64,000 nucleotides of DNA from Stenotrophomonas lactitubi (GCF_002803515.1 NZ_PHQX01000001.1:3844001-3908000); one strand, 5' to 3'. Positions 37,610 to 47,912 are shown, counted from the stretch's first letter. The notes: generated by a model not told the origin, from the sequence alone. Made by a program: numbers and translations.

Positions 37610-38101
37610 ATGATCCGCCCCCTGACCCTGCTGCTGTGCCTGGCCGCCCTGCCCGGGACCGCGTTGGCGCAGTCCGCCGCCGGCGCCACCGCGCCGCAGG
37701 CCTCCGGCCTGGACCTGTCCGTGCCGCAGACGCCGATCCGCTATCTCAACGATCCGACCCTGCAGCAGGATCCGCCCGGCACTTTCTACGGCGACAAGAC
37801 CGGCCCGCGCGTGAATGGCGACGGCAGGATCGCCGACGTGACGGATGACAAGGTCAAGGTGTCCGGCAGTTTCACCACCGGCATCGGCTACGCCAAGAAT
37901 TACGGCAACACGCATTACAACGCGGCCACGCTCAACCTCAGCAAGAACTACACCAACGATGAAGGCAAGACCCGTGGGGTCAACGTCAACATCCACGTGA
38001 GCGAAGGCAAGGGCCCGGGCTTCTTCGGGCCGTATGGTGGTGGTGGCTACTACGGTGGTGGCCCGGGCTACTGGGACTACCCGCCGCCTTACGGCTGGTA
38101 A
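37610..38101 (+). CDS. Exported hypothetical protein with Gly/Tyr-rich tail
   Basis: A 163-residue protein with a clear signal peptide (MIRPLTLLLCLAALPGTALA, cleavage before QSAAG). The mature part contains the repeat-like block VSGSFTTGIGYAKNYGNTHY followed by NAATLNLSKNYTNDEGKTRG, suggestive of beta strands, and a C-terminal Gly/Tyr/Pro-rich tail (about residues 143-163). It is predicted to be periplasmic or outer-membrane associated. The family is not recognised. The ATG at 37610 fits the signal peptide; the open frame further upstream overlaps the FAD gene. Confidence 0.75.
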   Translation: MIRPLTLLLCLAALPGTALAQSAAGATAPQASGLDLSVPQTPIRYLNDPTLQQDPPGTFYGDKTGPRVNGDGRIADVTDDKVKVSGSFTTGIGYAKNYGNTHYNAATLNLSKNYTNDEGKTRGVNVNIHVSEGKGPGFFGPYGGGGYYGGGPGYWDYPPPYGW

Positions 38102-38108
38102 GGGCTTG

Positions 38109-38560
38109 GTAGTGCCGGCCGCTGGCCGGCAACCTCCGGATGTCGGAAACACCGTGCAGCCGCCGGCCAGCGGCCGGCTCTACCCGCCATCAATCGGTAG
38201 GTGTCGACCTTGGTCGACACGCTCTTCCGGCCCTGTGCCGACCAAGGTCGGCATCTACCGAAGCGCAGCTCAATCCGGCCAGCGGCCGGCTCTACCCGCC
38301 ATCAATCGGTAGGTGTCGACCTTGGTCGACACGCTTTTCCGGCCCTGTGCCGACCAAGGTCGGCATCTACCAAAGCGCAGCTCAATCCGGCCAGCGGCCG
38401 GCTCTACCCGCCATCAATCGGTGGGGGTCGACCTTGGTCGACACGCTTTCCGGCCCTGTGCCGACCAAGGTCGGCATCTACCGAAGCGCAGCTCGACCCG
38501 GCCAGCGCCCGGCTCTACCCGGTAGCTGTTGACCTGGGTCGACACACCCACCCCAGCAGG
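38109..38560. repeat. Tandem ~112-bp array built from SMAG elements
   Basis: A single SMAG element at 38109-38132 is followed by tandem units starting at 38163, 38275 and 38387 (period 112) and a partial fourth from 38498. Each unit contains three palindromes: a GCCGGCCAGCGGCCGGC...CTAC element, GTAG + GTGTCGACCTTGGTCGACAC, and GCCGACCAAGGTCGGC...CTAC. The units are nearly identical, with scattered substitutions increasing in the last copies. No coding sequence lies in this 460-base gap, which separates convergent genes. Confidence 0.9.
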
Positions 38561-38562
38561 CA

Positions 38563-38997
38563 TCAATCCAGCCAGCCATCGCGCTCGCTGTGCAGAATGC
38601 GGCCGTCATACCCACTCAGGCGCACTTCCACGCGCTGGTTGCGGGCATTGCGGGCTTCCAGCGACCACGTCGCACCGTCGCGTTCCAGCGAATGGATCTC
38701 ACGCAGCCCCTGCGACTGCGCCTTGGCCAGCATCTGTTCGGTACTCAGCAATGCGCGGCTATCGTGCTCGTCGAAGATCTCGCCGGTCTTCGGGTCCACG
38801 TACACCTCGCTGAAGCGGCCGTCGGCACGGCTGACATCGGCTTCCCACAGGCCGTCATCCCGCTCGATCTCATGGATCTGGGTGTAGCCGGCCTTGCGCA
38901 GGGTCTGTTCGACCTGGGCCATGCCCAGCGGTGCGGCCTGGGCAGCGGGAGTGACGGCGAACGCGACGACAGTGGCGAGGGTGAGCGACTTCAACAT
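38563..38997 (-). CDS. Exported PepSY-domain protein
   Basis: A 144-residue periplasmic protein. The signal peptide ends at AAQA (about residue 21). Two PepSY-like units follow: residues about 24-80 (QVEQTLRKAGYTQIHEIERD through VYVDPKTGEIF) and about 88-144 (AKAQSQGLREIHSLERDG through VRLSGYDGRIL). PepSY domains often inhibit proteases or sense envelope state. It is divergent from another PepSY gene that leads a two-component system, 142 bases away, so it is a likely target or partner of that system. Confidence 0.87.
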   Translation of the reverse strand: MLKSLTLATVVAFAVTPAAQAAPLGMAQVEQTLRKAGYTQIHEIERDDGLWEADVSRADGRFSEVYVDPKTGEIFDEHDSRALLSTEQMLAKAQSQGLREIHSLERDGATWSLEARNARNQRVEVRLSGYDGRILHSERDGWLD

Positions 38998-39139
38998 GGG
39001 GGTTCTCCTGTTTGGTGCCGGACCATCCCGGCAACGCCACGATGCGCCGCGCGGTTAACAGCCACTTAGCCAGCGCTGTTAGCCAACCGTTAGTCGGCGG
39101 CGGCACACTCGCGCCTGTTCCCCATTCCCCATCATCCAC

Positions 39140-39436
39140 GTGCCGATCCTGTCTTCCCTGTCCCTTCTGCTGGCGCTGGCCAGCGCCCCGACCGCCACCG
39201 GCCCTGCCCAGGACCCGGCGCAGCAGGTCGCGCGCCGGGCCGTGCAACAGGGCCGCTACGTGCCGCTGGAAAGCGTGGTGCGCGATGCACTCAAGCGCCA
39301 CCCCGGCCAGCTGCTGGAAGTGGAGCTGGACGATGGCGTTTACGAAGTGGAGATCCTGCGCGCCGACGGCGTGGTGGTGGAGCTGGACTATGATGCGCGC
39401 AACGGCAGGCTGCTGAAGACGGAGCTGGACGACTGA
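39140..39436 (+). CDS. Small exported PepSY-domain protein, first gene of a two-component operon
   Basis: A 98-residue protein with an N-terminal signal (MPILSSLSLLLALASAPTAT) and one PepSY unit (LESVVRDALKRHPGQLLEVE through LDYDARNGRLLKTELDD). The start is the GTG at 39140. Its stop overlaps the response-regulator start (TGATG), so it is cotranslated with the signalling genes and may modulate the sensor in the periplasm. That role is inferred from position. Confidence 0.83.
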   Translation: MPILSSLSLLLALASAPTATGPAQDPAQQVARRAVQQGRYVPLESVVRDALKRHPGQLLEVELDDGVYEVEILRADGVVVELDYDARNGRLLKTELDD

Positions 39437-40095
39437 TGCGCATCCTGTTGGCCGAAGACGATGCTGCATTGGCCGAGCGCCTGCAGCCGCTGCTGGAGCA
39501 GGCCGGTTACGTGGTCGACGTGGTTGCCGATGGTCGCCAGGCCGAGGAGATCGGCCAGGTGGAAGACCTGCAGGCCGCCATCGTCGATCTGGGCCTGCCC
39601 GGGCTGGATGGCCTGAGCGTGATCGAGCGCTGGCGCGGCAATGGCCGCGACTTCCCGGTGCTGGTGCTGACCGCACGCGGACGCTGGCACGACAAGCTGG
39701 CCGGCTTCGATGCCGGCGCCGACGACTACCTGACCAAACCCTTCCAGGCCGACGAACTGGTGCTGCGCCTGCGCGCGCTGATCCGTCGCAGCCATGGCCA
39801 CGCCAGCCCGCGCCTGCAGTGCGGCCCGCTGCAGCTGGACGTCAATGCCGGGCGCTTCGACCTGGACGGCCAGGCACTGGCGCTGAGCCCGCAGGAGTTC
39901 CGCCTGCTCAGCTACTTCATCCACCACAGCGGCCAGGTGATCGGCCGCGACCGTCTGGGTGAGCACGTGTTCGATGGCGGCCACGATCCCGATTCGAATG
40001 CGCTGGACGTGCTGCTGGGGCGCGTGCGCCGCAAGCTCGGCACCGACCTGATCCAGACCGTACGCGGCCAGGGCTGGCGGTTGGCCGCGCCGTGA
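39436..40095 (+). CDS. OmpR/PhoP-family response regulator
   Basis: A 219-residue two-domain regulator. The receiver domain has the acidic pair near residues 7-9 (AEDDA), the phosphoacceptor D51 in AAIVDLGLPGLDGL, and the lysine in DYLTKPFQADEL. The C-terminal winged helix includes LSPQEFRLLSYFIHHSGQVI and ALDVLLGRVRRKLG. It most resembles the PhoP/QseB group. It overlaps the PepSY gene upstream and the sensor kinase downstream (GTGA at 40092), so the three form one operon. Confidence 0.93.
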   Translation: MRILLAEDDAALAERLQPLLEQAGYVVDVVADGRQAEEIGQVEDLQAAIVDLGLPGLDGLSVIERWRGNGRDFPVLVLTARGRWHDKLAGFDAGADDYLTKPFQADELVLRLRALIRRSHGHASPRLQCGPLQLDVNAGRFDLDGQALALSPQEFRLLSYFIHHSGQVIGRDRLGEHVFDGGHDPDSNALDVLLGRVRRKLGTDLIQTVRGQGWRLAAP

Positions 40096-41411
40096 GCCGG
40101 CAACCGTCACTGCGACGCCGACTGCTGCTGGCCGGTGGCATCGGCCTGCTGCTGGTCTCGGCACTGGCCAGTGCGCTGCTGGGCGAACTGTTCAAGCGCA
40201 GCGCGCGCGACCGCCTGGACAACGAACTGCAGCAGGACATGCTGACCCTGCTGGCGCAGGCCGAGATCGATGCCGATGGCCAGCTGCAGCTGCGCCAGGA
40301 GCCCAACGACGCGCGCTTCCAGCGCGTGTTCTCCGGTGCTTACTGGCAGATCGCCGATGGCAGCGGCAAGGTGCTGCTGCAGTCGCGTTCGCTGTGGGAC
40401 GAGACGTTGCCCGTGGCCGCCAATGGCGCAGCCGTGCGCAATCTGCCTGGCCCGCTGCAGCAGTCGCTGCGCGCGCGCGTGCAGCAGGTGCGCCTGCCAC
40501 GCGCGAACGAACCCTATGTCGCCGTGGTCGCCACTGATCGCAGCGCACTGGACGCGGATGTGGCCTCGTTCCGCCAACGCAGCGCGATGGCGCTGGCGGT
40601 CTTGGTCGCCGCGTGGCTGGCGGTACTGGCCAGCCAGGTGCATTTCGGCCTGCGCCCGCTGCAACGTCTCGGTACGCAGCTGGAGCGTGTGCGCCGCGGC
40701 GATGCACAGCGCATCGATACGGCGGGGCTGGGCGCTGAAATCGCGCCGCTGGGTGACGAGCTCAATGCGCTGCTGGACCACCAGCTACGAATGGTGGCGC
40801 GCGCACGTACCAGCGCACAGGACTTGGCGCATGCGCTGAAAACACCGCTGAGCGTGCTTGCCGCCGAAGCCGATGGTGAAGGCCGCGAATGGCGTACCAC
40901 GCTGCGTGAGCAGGGCGCGCGCATGCAGGCCAGCGTCGATCGCTATCTTGCCGCCGGGCTGACCGCTGATCATCGCGAACGCACGCTGGTGGCAGCGGTG
41001 GCGCAGGCGATGTGCCGGTTGATGGCGCGGGTGCATGGCGAGCGTGCGTTGCAGTTCCAGGCCGAGGGTATTGCCAGCGACCTGCAGTTCGCCGGCGCCA
41101 GCGCCGACCTGGAAGAAATGCTTGGCAACCTGCTCGACAACGCCGGCAAGTGGGCACAGCAGGACGTGATAGTGACGGCGCGTGCGGACGAAGGGCAGTT
41201 GCGCATCGACGTGCGCGACGATGGTCCAGGCCTGGCAGCCGAGGCGTTGGCGCAGGTCACCCAGCGCGGCGTGCGGTTGGATGAGCGCGAAAGCAGCAGC
41301 GGCCTGGGGCTGGCCATCGTGGGGGATATCGCCGCCAGTTATGGCGGGCGGTTGGCGTTGGAGAATGCGCAACCGGGGTTGCGCGCGACGCTGTGGTTGC
41401 CGGTGGGGTGA
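40092..41411 (+). CDS. Sensor histidine kinase (PhoQ-like)
   Basis: A 439-residue membrane kinase with a GTG start overlapping the regulator stop. Transmembrane helices lie at about residues 10-35 and 160-185, enclosing a ~125-residue periplasmic sensor. A HAMP-like linker leads to the dimerisation box DLAHALKTPLSVL with phosphoacceptor H247. The ATP-binding domain follows: N box MLGNLLDNAGKWA, G1 DVRDDGPGLA, G2 SSGLGLAIVGDIA. The AHALKTPLSVL form of the H box is typical of the PhoQ subgroup. The stimulus is unknown; the adjoining PepSY proteins suggest envelope stress. Confidence 0.93.
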   Translation: MSRQPSLRRRLLLAGGIGLLLVSALASALLGELFKRSARDRLDNELQQDMLTLLAQAEIDADGQLQLRQEPNDARFQRVFSGAYWQIADGSGKVLLQSRSLWDETLPVAANGAAVRNLPGPLQQSLRARVQQVRLPRANEPYVAVVATDRSALDADVASFRQRSAMALAVLVAAWLAVLASQVHFGLRPLQRLGTQLERVRRGDAQRIDTAGLGAEIAPLGDELNALLDHQLRMVARARTSAQDLAHALKTPLSVLAAEADGEGREWRTTLREQGARMQASVDRYLAAGLTADHRERTLVAAVAQAMCRLMARVHGERALQFQAEGIASDLQFAGASADLEEMLGNLLDNAGKWAQQDVIVTARADEGQLRIDVRDDGPGLAAEALAQVTQRGVRLDERESSSGLGLAIVGDIAASYGGRLALENAQPGLRATLWLPVG

Positions 41412-41425
41412 CCTGCCGCTGCGCT

Positions 41426-41587
41426 CGCCGGGCATGGCCCGGCGCTACCGGATCACGCGCCACCCGGTAGATGTCGACCTTGGTCGACACGCATCAAGAG
41501 CGCCGACCAAGGTCGGCATCTACCAAAGCAGTGCGTCAGTTCCGTGGGTTATCGTGCGCCCCGGTAGGTGTCGACCTTGGTCGACAC
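41426..41587. repeat. SMAG cluster (four elements)
   Basis: Palindromes at 41426-41448 (minus, CGCCGGGC stem), 41467-41490 (plus, ATGTCGACC stem), 41502-41523 (minus, GCCGACC stem) and 41564-41587 (plus, GTGTCGACC stem). They fill the gap between the convergent sensor-kinase and DUF6122 genes. Confidence 0.85.
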
Positions 41588-41597
41588 GCATCAAGCA

Positions 41598-41918
41598 TCA
41601 GCGGTGATGCATCCACCAGCAATCAATCGCGTCCAGCACGATGTGGATCATCAGGCCAATCCCCACCAGCCGCGTCTTCTTCGGCACGCACAGGCCCGCA
41701 TACACGGCAATCGCCGGCGCGGTGTGCAGCGGGTGGAAGCCGATGCTGCAGCGGTTCGGGGCGTAGATCGGGTCGGCCAGCAGATGGTCCAGATCGATGA
41801 TCCAGCCCAGCAGCAGCAACAGCCACGCCGAGGCGAAACGCTTGCGCCAGAACAGCCATGCCAGCAGGGCTGGCACGGCGGCATGCAGGAACAAGTGGAA
41901 GATCGCGCGGGCGCTCAT
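41598..41918 (-). CDS. DUF6122-family small membrane protein
   Basis: A 106-residue membrane protein with three to four helices. Conserved-looking polar positions are HLFLHAAVPALLAWLF near the start, the acidic cluster GWIIDLDHLLADPIYAPNRC, the HPLHTAPA loop, and the end HIVLDAIDCWWMHHR. This His/Asp distribution recalls membrane metal-dependent hydrolases of the YdjM type, and matches DUF6122 as I remember it. Function is unknown. It lies downstream of speA's gene end, on the same strand. Confidence 0.75.
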   Translation of the reverse strand: MSARAIFHLFLHAAVPALLAWLFWRKRFASAWLLLLLGWIIDLDHLLADPIYAPNRCSIGFHPLHTAPAIAVYAGLCVPKKTRLVGIGLMIHIVLDAIDCWWMHHR

Positions 41919-41940
41919 CAGACGGGACTCATCACCGCCG

Positions 41941-41963
41941 GTAGCGCCGGGCCATGCCCGGCG
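41941..41963 (+). repeat. SMAG palindrome between speA and the DUF6122 gene
   Basis: GTAG followed by the stem CGCCGGGC/GCCCGGCG, located 12 bases before the speA stop side. The same subtype occurs at 44980-45002. Confidence 0.7.
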
Positions 41964-41975
41964 TTCCCGTCACCC

Positions 41976-43865
<1,890 letters not shown>

Positions 43866-43897
43866 TGCAGTCGGCCTTGTGGCAAATAAAAGGGGGG

Positions 43898-43937
43898 GCA
43901 TGATAACGCCTATATGCCCACAGGTTCGTTATCATGC
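43898..43937. promoter_or_regulatory. Symmetric divergent promoter/operator between speA and speE
   Basis: A perfect 11-bp inverted repeat, GCATGATAACG (43898-43908) and CGTTATCATGC (43927-43937), is separated by 18 bases. Each arm contains TATCAT reading outward, a plausible -10 element for the gene it faces, so the sequence may be two back-to-back promoters or an operator for one dimeric regulator acting on both genes. A G7 run precedes the left arm. Confidence 0.5.
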
Positions 43938-44044
43938 GCGCCCGCGCCCGCGGCAGGTTCCAACCTGAACGGGCCGATCCGTCCGGATGCGTGGCACCCC
44001 GCCTTCAGCCCGGCTCCATCCCCTCCGAACAGGAATGCTTTCCC

Positions 44045-44899
44045 ATGACTGACAACAGCAACTGGTACATCGAACACTTCGAGCGCACCGGCTCGGCCAT
44101 CGGCTACCGCATCACCGGCAAGCTGGACGAAGTGCAGTCGCCGTTCCAGAAGATCGAGATCTTCCAGACCACCGACTGGGGCAACCTGATGACCATCGAT
44201 GGGGCCATCATGCTGACCAGCAAGGACAACTTCTTCTACCACGAGATGATCAGCCACCCGGTGCTGTTCACCCACGCCGCGCCCAAGCGCGTGGTGATCA
44301 TCGGCGGCGGCGACTGCGGCACCCTGCGCGAAGTGCTCAAGCACAAGGGCGTGGAGAGCGTGACCCAGTGCGACATCGACGAGCAGGTGACGGTGATGGC
44401 GCGCAAGCACTTCCCGGAACTGTGCGATTCCAACAACGACCCGCGCGCCGAGCTGATGTTCGATGACGGCGTAGCCTACATGGCCAACTGCCCGGCCGGC
44501 AGCGTGGACGTGGTGATCGTCGATTCGACCGATCCGGTCGGCCCGGGCGAAGGCCTGTTCAACAAGGCGTTCTACGAGAGCTGCTTCAAGGCCCTGAAGG
44601 ACGACGGCATCCTGGTGCAGCAGTCCGAGTCGCCGCTGATGCAGCTGGAACTGATCAACGAGATGCGCGCCGAGATGGGCAAGGCCGGCTTCGGCTCGTT
44701 CAAGACCCTGCCGTTCCCGCAGCCGTGCTACCCCACCGGCTGGTGGAGCGTGACCCTGGCGCGCAAGGGCGACAGCAGCTTCGACTTCCGCCAGGCCGAT
44801 TCGGCCGCCAAGACCTTCGACACCCTGTACTACACCGCCGCGCTGCACACCGGCGTGCTGGTGACCCCGCCGTTCGTGAAGGCGGCGCTGAAGGGTTGA
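44045..44899 (+). CDS. speE: Spermidine synthase (polyamine aminopropyltransferase)
   Basis: A 284-residue enzyme transferring an aminopropyl group from decarboxylated S-adenosylmethionine to putrescine. The nucleotide-binding region is RVVIIGGGDCGTLREVLKHK, with Cys in place of the more usual second Gly pair. The catalytic Asp region is VDVVIVDSTDPVGPGEGLF, and the substrate site includes PCYPTGWWSVTLA. Length is normal. The start at 44045 (MTDNSNWYIEHFE) follows AGGA 11 bases upstream (AACAGGAATGC context). It is divergent from speA. A strong terminator follows. Confidence 0.96.
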   Translation: MTDNSNWYIEHFERTGSAIGYRITGKLDEVQSPFQKIEIFQTTDWGNLMTIDGAIMLTSKDNFFYHEMISHPVLFTHAAPKRVVIIGGGDCGTLREVLKHKGVESVTQCDIDEQVTVMARKHFPELCDSNNDPRAELMFDDGVAYMANCPAGSVDVVIVDSTDPVGPGEGLFNKAFYESCFKALKDDGILVQQSESPLMQLELINEMRAEMGKAGFGSFKTLPFPQPCYPTGWWSVTLARKGDSSFDFRQADSAAKTFDTLYYTAALHTGVLVTPPFVKAALKG

Positions 44900-44908
44900 T
44901 CGGAAAGC

Positions 44909-45002
44909 GTGCCAACCAAGGTTGGCACCTACCAAAGCAAAAACCCGCGCTGGCAGCAGCGCGGGTTTTTCGTTTTCCGGTAGCGCCGGGCCATGCCCGG
45001 CG
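44909..45002. terminator. speE terminator flanked by SMAG elements
   Basis: The rho-independent hairpin at 44939-44970 has 14-base arms (AAAAACCCGCGCTG and its complement) with a 4-base loop and T-run; A- and T-runs on both sides let it work in either direction. SMAG elements lie at 44909-44932 (minus, GTGCCAACC stem) and 44980-45002 (plus, CGCCGGGC stem). The region separates speE from the convergent lpxO. Confidence 0.88.
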
Positions 45003-45011
45003 GCGGTTCGC

Positions 45012-45920
45012 TCAAAGCGCCCAGATACCAGCGATCACCGCCACCACCAGGCCCCACTTGATCACCTGGTAGGCCACCACGCTGCGCTCGCGCAGGGCCT
45101 TGGCCTTCAGCCGCACCTTGTAGACGCTGCCGAAGGCCTTGTTGACGCCACCGGTCGGGTCACCCGGCAGGTTCGGCGAGGCACCACCGGCCAGCAGCGT
45201 GGACGCCACCAGGCGGTTGAACAGGCCCGGCAGACCGAAGCGCAGCGGGCGGGCGATATCGCAGAACAGGATCACCCGGTCATCGGGCGTCTCGTTGTGT
45301 GCGTGGTGGATGTAGGTCTCGTCGAACATCATCCACTCGCCGTCGCGCCAGCTCTTCTTGATGCCGTCCACTTCGATGTAGCAGGCATCGTTGTTGGGCG
45401 TAGCCAGGCCCAGGTGCAGGCGCAGCGAACCGGCGAACGGGTCGCGGTGCGGGCGCAGCTCGCTGCCCGAGGGCAGCTGCGCGAACATCGCCGCACGCAC
45501 GTCCGGCAGCGATTCCAGCAGCGCGGTGGTCTTCGGGCACATCGCCTTGGCCGACGGGTGCGAGGGGCCGTACCACTTCAGGTAGAAGCGCTTCCAGCCG
45601 CGGCGGAAGAACGAGTTGAAGCCGGCATCGTTGAACGTGCTGGAGGCAGCGATCGCCTGCGCATCGCGCAGCGCCAGTGCCTCGTCGCGGATCATCTGCC
45701 AGTTCTGCCGCAGCGGCTCCAACTGCGGGAACTCCTTGCCCGGGTCCAGGAACGGCGTGGTCGGCACCTTCGAGAACATGTACATGACCACGTTGATCGG
45801 GGCCATGAAGCTGGAGTGGTCCAGCAGCTGGCGCGACCAGCGCGCACGGACCTTGCCACGGAAGTGGATGTACAGCACGCAGGACACGAACAGCGCCGCA
45901 AGTACGATTTTGATGATCAA
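45012..45920 (-). CDS. lpxO: Lipid A hydroxylase LpxO (Asp/Asn beta-hydroxylase family)
   Basis: A 302-residue Fe(II)/2-oxoglutarate dioxygenase of the inner membrane that adds a 2-hydroxyl to a secondary lipid A acyl chain. A membrane helix at the N-terminus (IIKIVLAALFVSCVLYIHFRG) is followed by LLDHSSFMAPINVVMYMFS, as in Salmonella LpxO. The iron ligands lie in ELRPHRDPF (H-x-D) and the downstream HHAHNETPDDRV. The TTG at 45920 is preferred: GGAGGA is 7 bases upstream and the N-terminus matches homologues. A GTG six codons earlier is the alternative. It is divergent from an LPS-kinase-like gene. Confidence 0.9.
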   Translation of the reverse strand: MIIKIVLAALFVSCVLYIHFRGKVRARWSRQLLDHSSFMAPINVVMYMFSKVPTTPFLDPGKEFPQLEPLRQNWQMIRDEALALRDAQAIAASSTFNDAGFNSFFRRGWKRFYLKWYGPSHPSAKAMCPKTTALLESLPDVRAAMFAQLPSGSELRPHRDPFAGSLRLHLGLATPNNDACYIEVDGIKKSWRDGEWMMFDETYIHHAHNETPDDRVILFCDIARPLRFGLPGLFNRLVASTLLAGGASPNLPGDPTGGVNKAFGSVYKVRLKAKALRERSVVAYQVIKWGLVVAVIAGIWAL

Positions 45921-46358
45921 AACACTTTCCTCCAGCACGCGCCGGACAGGGAAACAGGGCGATGCGGCCGCAGGGCCGGCATCAGTGGGGGAACGCGGCA
46001 GGAGACGGGGACGTGCCGGGTGGGTGCGGCCGTCGATGTCGCGTGTAACAGCTTATGGTCGGCAGGCCGTGCGTCGGGGTCAAGCCGGGCGTGCGCGGCG
46101 CACAGTTGTGTGCCGTGAGCGCTGCCGGCCGAATTTTCAAGTTATTGAAATGCAATCACTTTTCAGAAAGTGAGACAGAATTGTCCGAATGTATGTGACG
46201 AACTGTTCCAGCCACGACGCCGACATTTCTCCGACAAATCGTGGAATAGCGAACTCGCCGGTACTAAAATTGACTTAACGAAAGTTTAGCCAGTTCCCCC
46301 AGTCGTACCGGTTCGCTTGACGCTTCAGCGCCGCCCACCGGGTCGCCCGAGACCCCAG
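45921..46358. promoter_or_regulatory. Divergent lpxO / kinase intergenic region
   Basis: A 438-base gap without a credible gene. The stretch 46130-46290 is AT-rich against the background and includes a small hairpin CACTTT/AAAGTG at about 46156-46171. ACTAAAATTGACTTAACG at 46263-46280 offers a TTGACT box. These are the likely promoter sites for both genes. Confidence 0.45.
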
Positions 46359-47018
46359 ATGATCCCTTCCATTACTCCCTCCCCGTCCTGCGGCGATGAC
46401 GCCGTGGCGCCGCTGCTGCTCAAGCGCGGTGAACGTTTCCTCGCCCCCGATGTCTACCGCACCTGCCTGGACGGTCGTCCGGCCGTGGTGAAGGACTACT
46501 CCCGCTACCGTGGCACCCCGGTGTCGCCGATCGCCCGGCTGATGGTGCGCCGCGAAGCGCGCATGCTGGAGCGCCTGGGCGGCTGGAAGCACGCCCCAGC
46601 CCTGCTCGGCACCCTCGGTGGCCTGGCGCTGGGCATGGAATTCATCCCCGGCCAGACCCTGAGCACCGCGCAGGCCGTGGGCAATGAAGTGTTTGAACAG
46701 CTGCAGCACGCGATCACCCGCCTGCATGCCGCCGGCATCACCCACAACGACCTGCATGGCACCAACGTGGTGGTCAGCGCCGGCGTACCGGTGCTGCTGG
46801 ATTTCACCTCGGCCTGGCGCGTACCGCGCTGGCTGCGCCGCAACCCGCTGAGCCGGCAGCTGAGCCGCAGCGACATGAAGAACCTGCTGAAGATGCGCCA
46901 GCGCGTGACCGGCCAGGCGCCGAGTGCTGCACAGGCCGCGCTGGTGGCTGACCCGGGTTGGGTGGCAGCCGTGCGCCAGGGCTGGAAGCGGTTCTACAAG
47001 TGGGCCAAGCGCCGGTAG
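46359..47018 (+). CDS. Lipopolysaccharide kinase-like (Kdo/WaaP or RIO-type) protein kinase
   Basis: A 219-residue kinase-fold protein. The phosphate-binding lysine lies in GRPAVVKDYSRYRG, the catalytic loop is AGITHNDLHGTNVVV (H-N-D-L-x-x-x-N), and the DFG equivalent is VLLDFTSAWRVP. The short size and catalytic loop match the lipopolysaccharide kinase (Kdo/WaaP) and related small Ser/Thr kinase families. The ATG at 46359 is chosen; a TTG 14 codons upstream is possible. Its divergent neighbour is the lipid A modifying lpxO, which supports an envelope role. The TAG stop is part of a SMAG element. Confidence 0.83.
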   Translation: MIPSITPSPSCGDDAVAPLLLKRGERFLAPDVYRTCLDGRPAVVKDYSRYRGTPVSPIARLMVRREARMLERLGGWKHAPALLGTLGGLALGMEFIPGQTLSTAQAVGNEVFEQLQHAITRLHAAGITHNDLHGTNVVVSAGVPVLLDFTSAWRVPRWLRRNPLSRQLSRSDMKNLLKMRQRVTGQAPSAAQAALVADPGWVAAVRQGWKRFYKWAKRR

Positions 47019-47154
47019 AGGTCGAGCTTGCTCGACCGCTTCACCCGCTTTACCGGTTTACCTGTAGAGGTCGAGCTTGCTCGACCGCTTTTCTGTAGAG
47101 CCGAGCCCACGCTCGGCTGCTCTTTGCACCAGCCGAGCGTGGGCTCGGCTCTAC
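47015..47154. repeat. Four SMAG elements including a perfect 25-bp inverted dimer
   Basis: Elements at 47015-47036 and 47064-47085 are GTAG-headed on the plus strand (GTCGAGC subtype). The third (47095-47119) and fourth (47130-47154) are exact reverse complements of 25 bases around a 10-base loop (stem AGCCGAGC...). The first overlaps the kinase stop codon. The dimer sits between convergent genes and can act as a terminator. Confidence 0.88.
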
Positions 47155-47163
47155 AAAAGCGGC

Positions 47164-47505
<342 letters not shown>

Positions 47506-47660
47506 CTATCTCCTGTATTCCGGCGTGGAGGATAGCGCCTGAACGCGGCCGGTGCGAAACCCGCAGCGCCTGTCCGGCGGGCCGGGGCCAGCAGTATCCT
47601 TATCGCCGAACAGCCGTGGCCGCGCCGGACGCGCAGGCCCACCACCCCACGGAGCACCCC

Positions 47661-47912
47661 ATGATCGACCTGAACCAAATCGATGACCTGGCCCGTCGCC
47701 TCAGCGACCTGGTGCCGCCGGGCCTGCGCGAATCGCGCGAGGAACTGCAGGCCACCTTCAAGAGCGCGCTGCAGGCCGGGCTGGCCAAGCTGGACCTGGT
47801 GACGCGCGAGGAATTTGAAGTGCAGCGTGCGGTGCTGTTGAAGACGCGCGAGAAGCTGGATGCGCTGGAAACGGCGGTGCGCGAGCTGGAAGGCCGCAGC
47901 AAGGCAGAATGA
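47661..47912 (+). CDS. ubiK: Ubiquinone biosynthesis accessory factor UbiK (YqiC family)
   Basis: An 83-residue membrane-fusogenic coiled-coil protein (BMFP domain). IDLNQIDDLARRLSDLVPPG at the N-terminus and the C-terminal coiled coil (FEVQRAVLLKTREKLDALET) match the family. It assists the soluble Ubi complex. The start at 47661 (MIDLNQIDD) is chosen over an upstream extension of 15 residues because CGGAG precedes it by 8 bases. I recall ubiK, PII genes and comM lying near one another in related genomes; here comM is 15.8 kb away. Confidence 0.9.
   Translation: MIDLNQIDDLARRLSDLVPPGLRESREELQATFKSALQAGLAKLDLVTREEFEVQRAVLLKTREKLDALETAVRELEGRSKAE

Noticed and set aside
38163..38560. CRISPR array suspected from regular 112-bp periodicity
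   Set aside because: The whole unit repeats, with no unique spacers, and every unit is made of SMAG palindromes. No cas genes are nearby.
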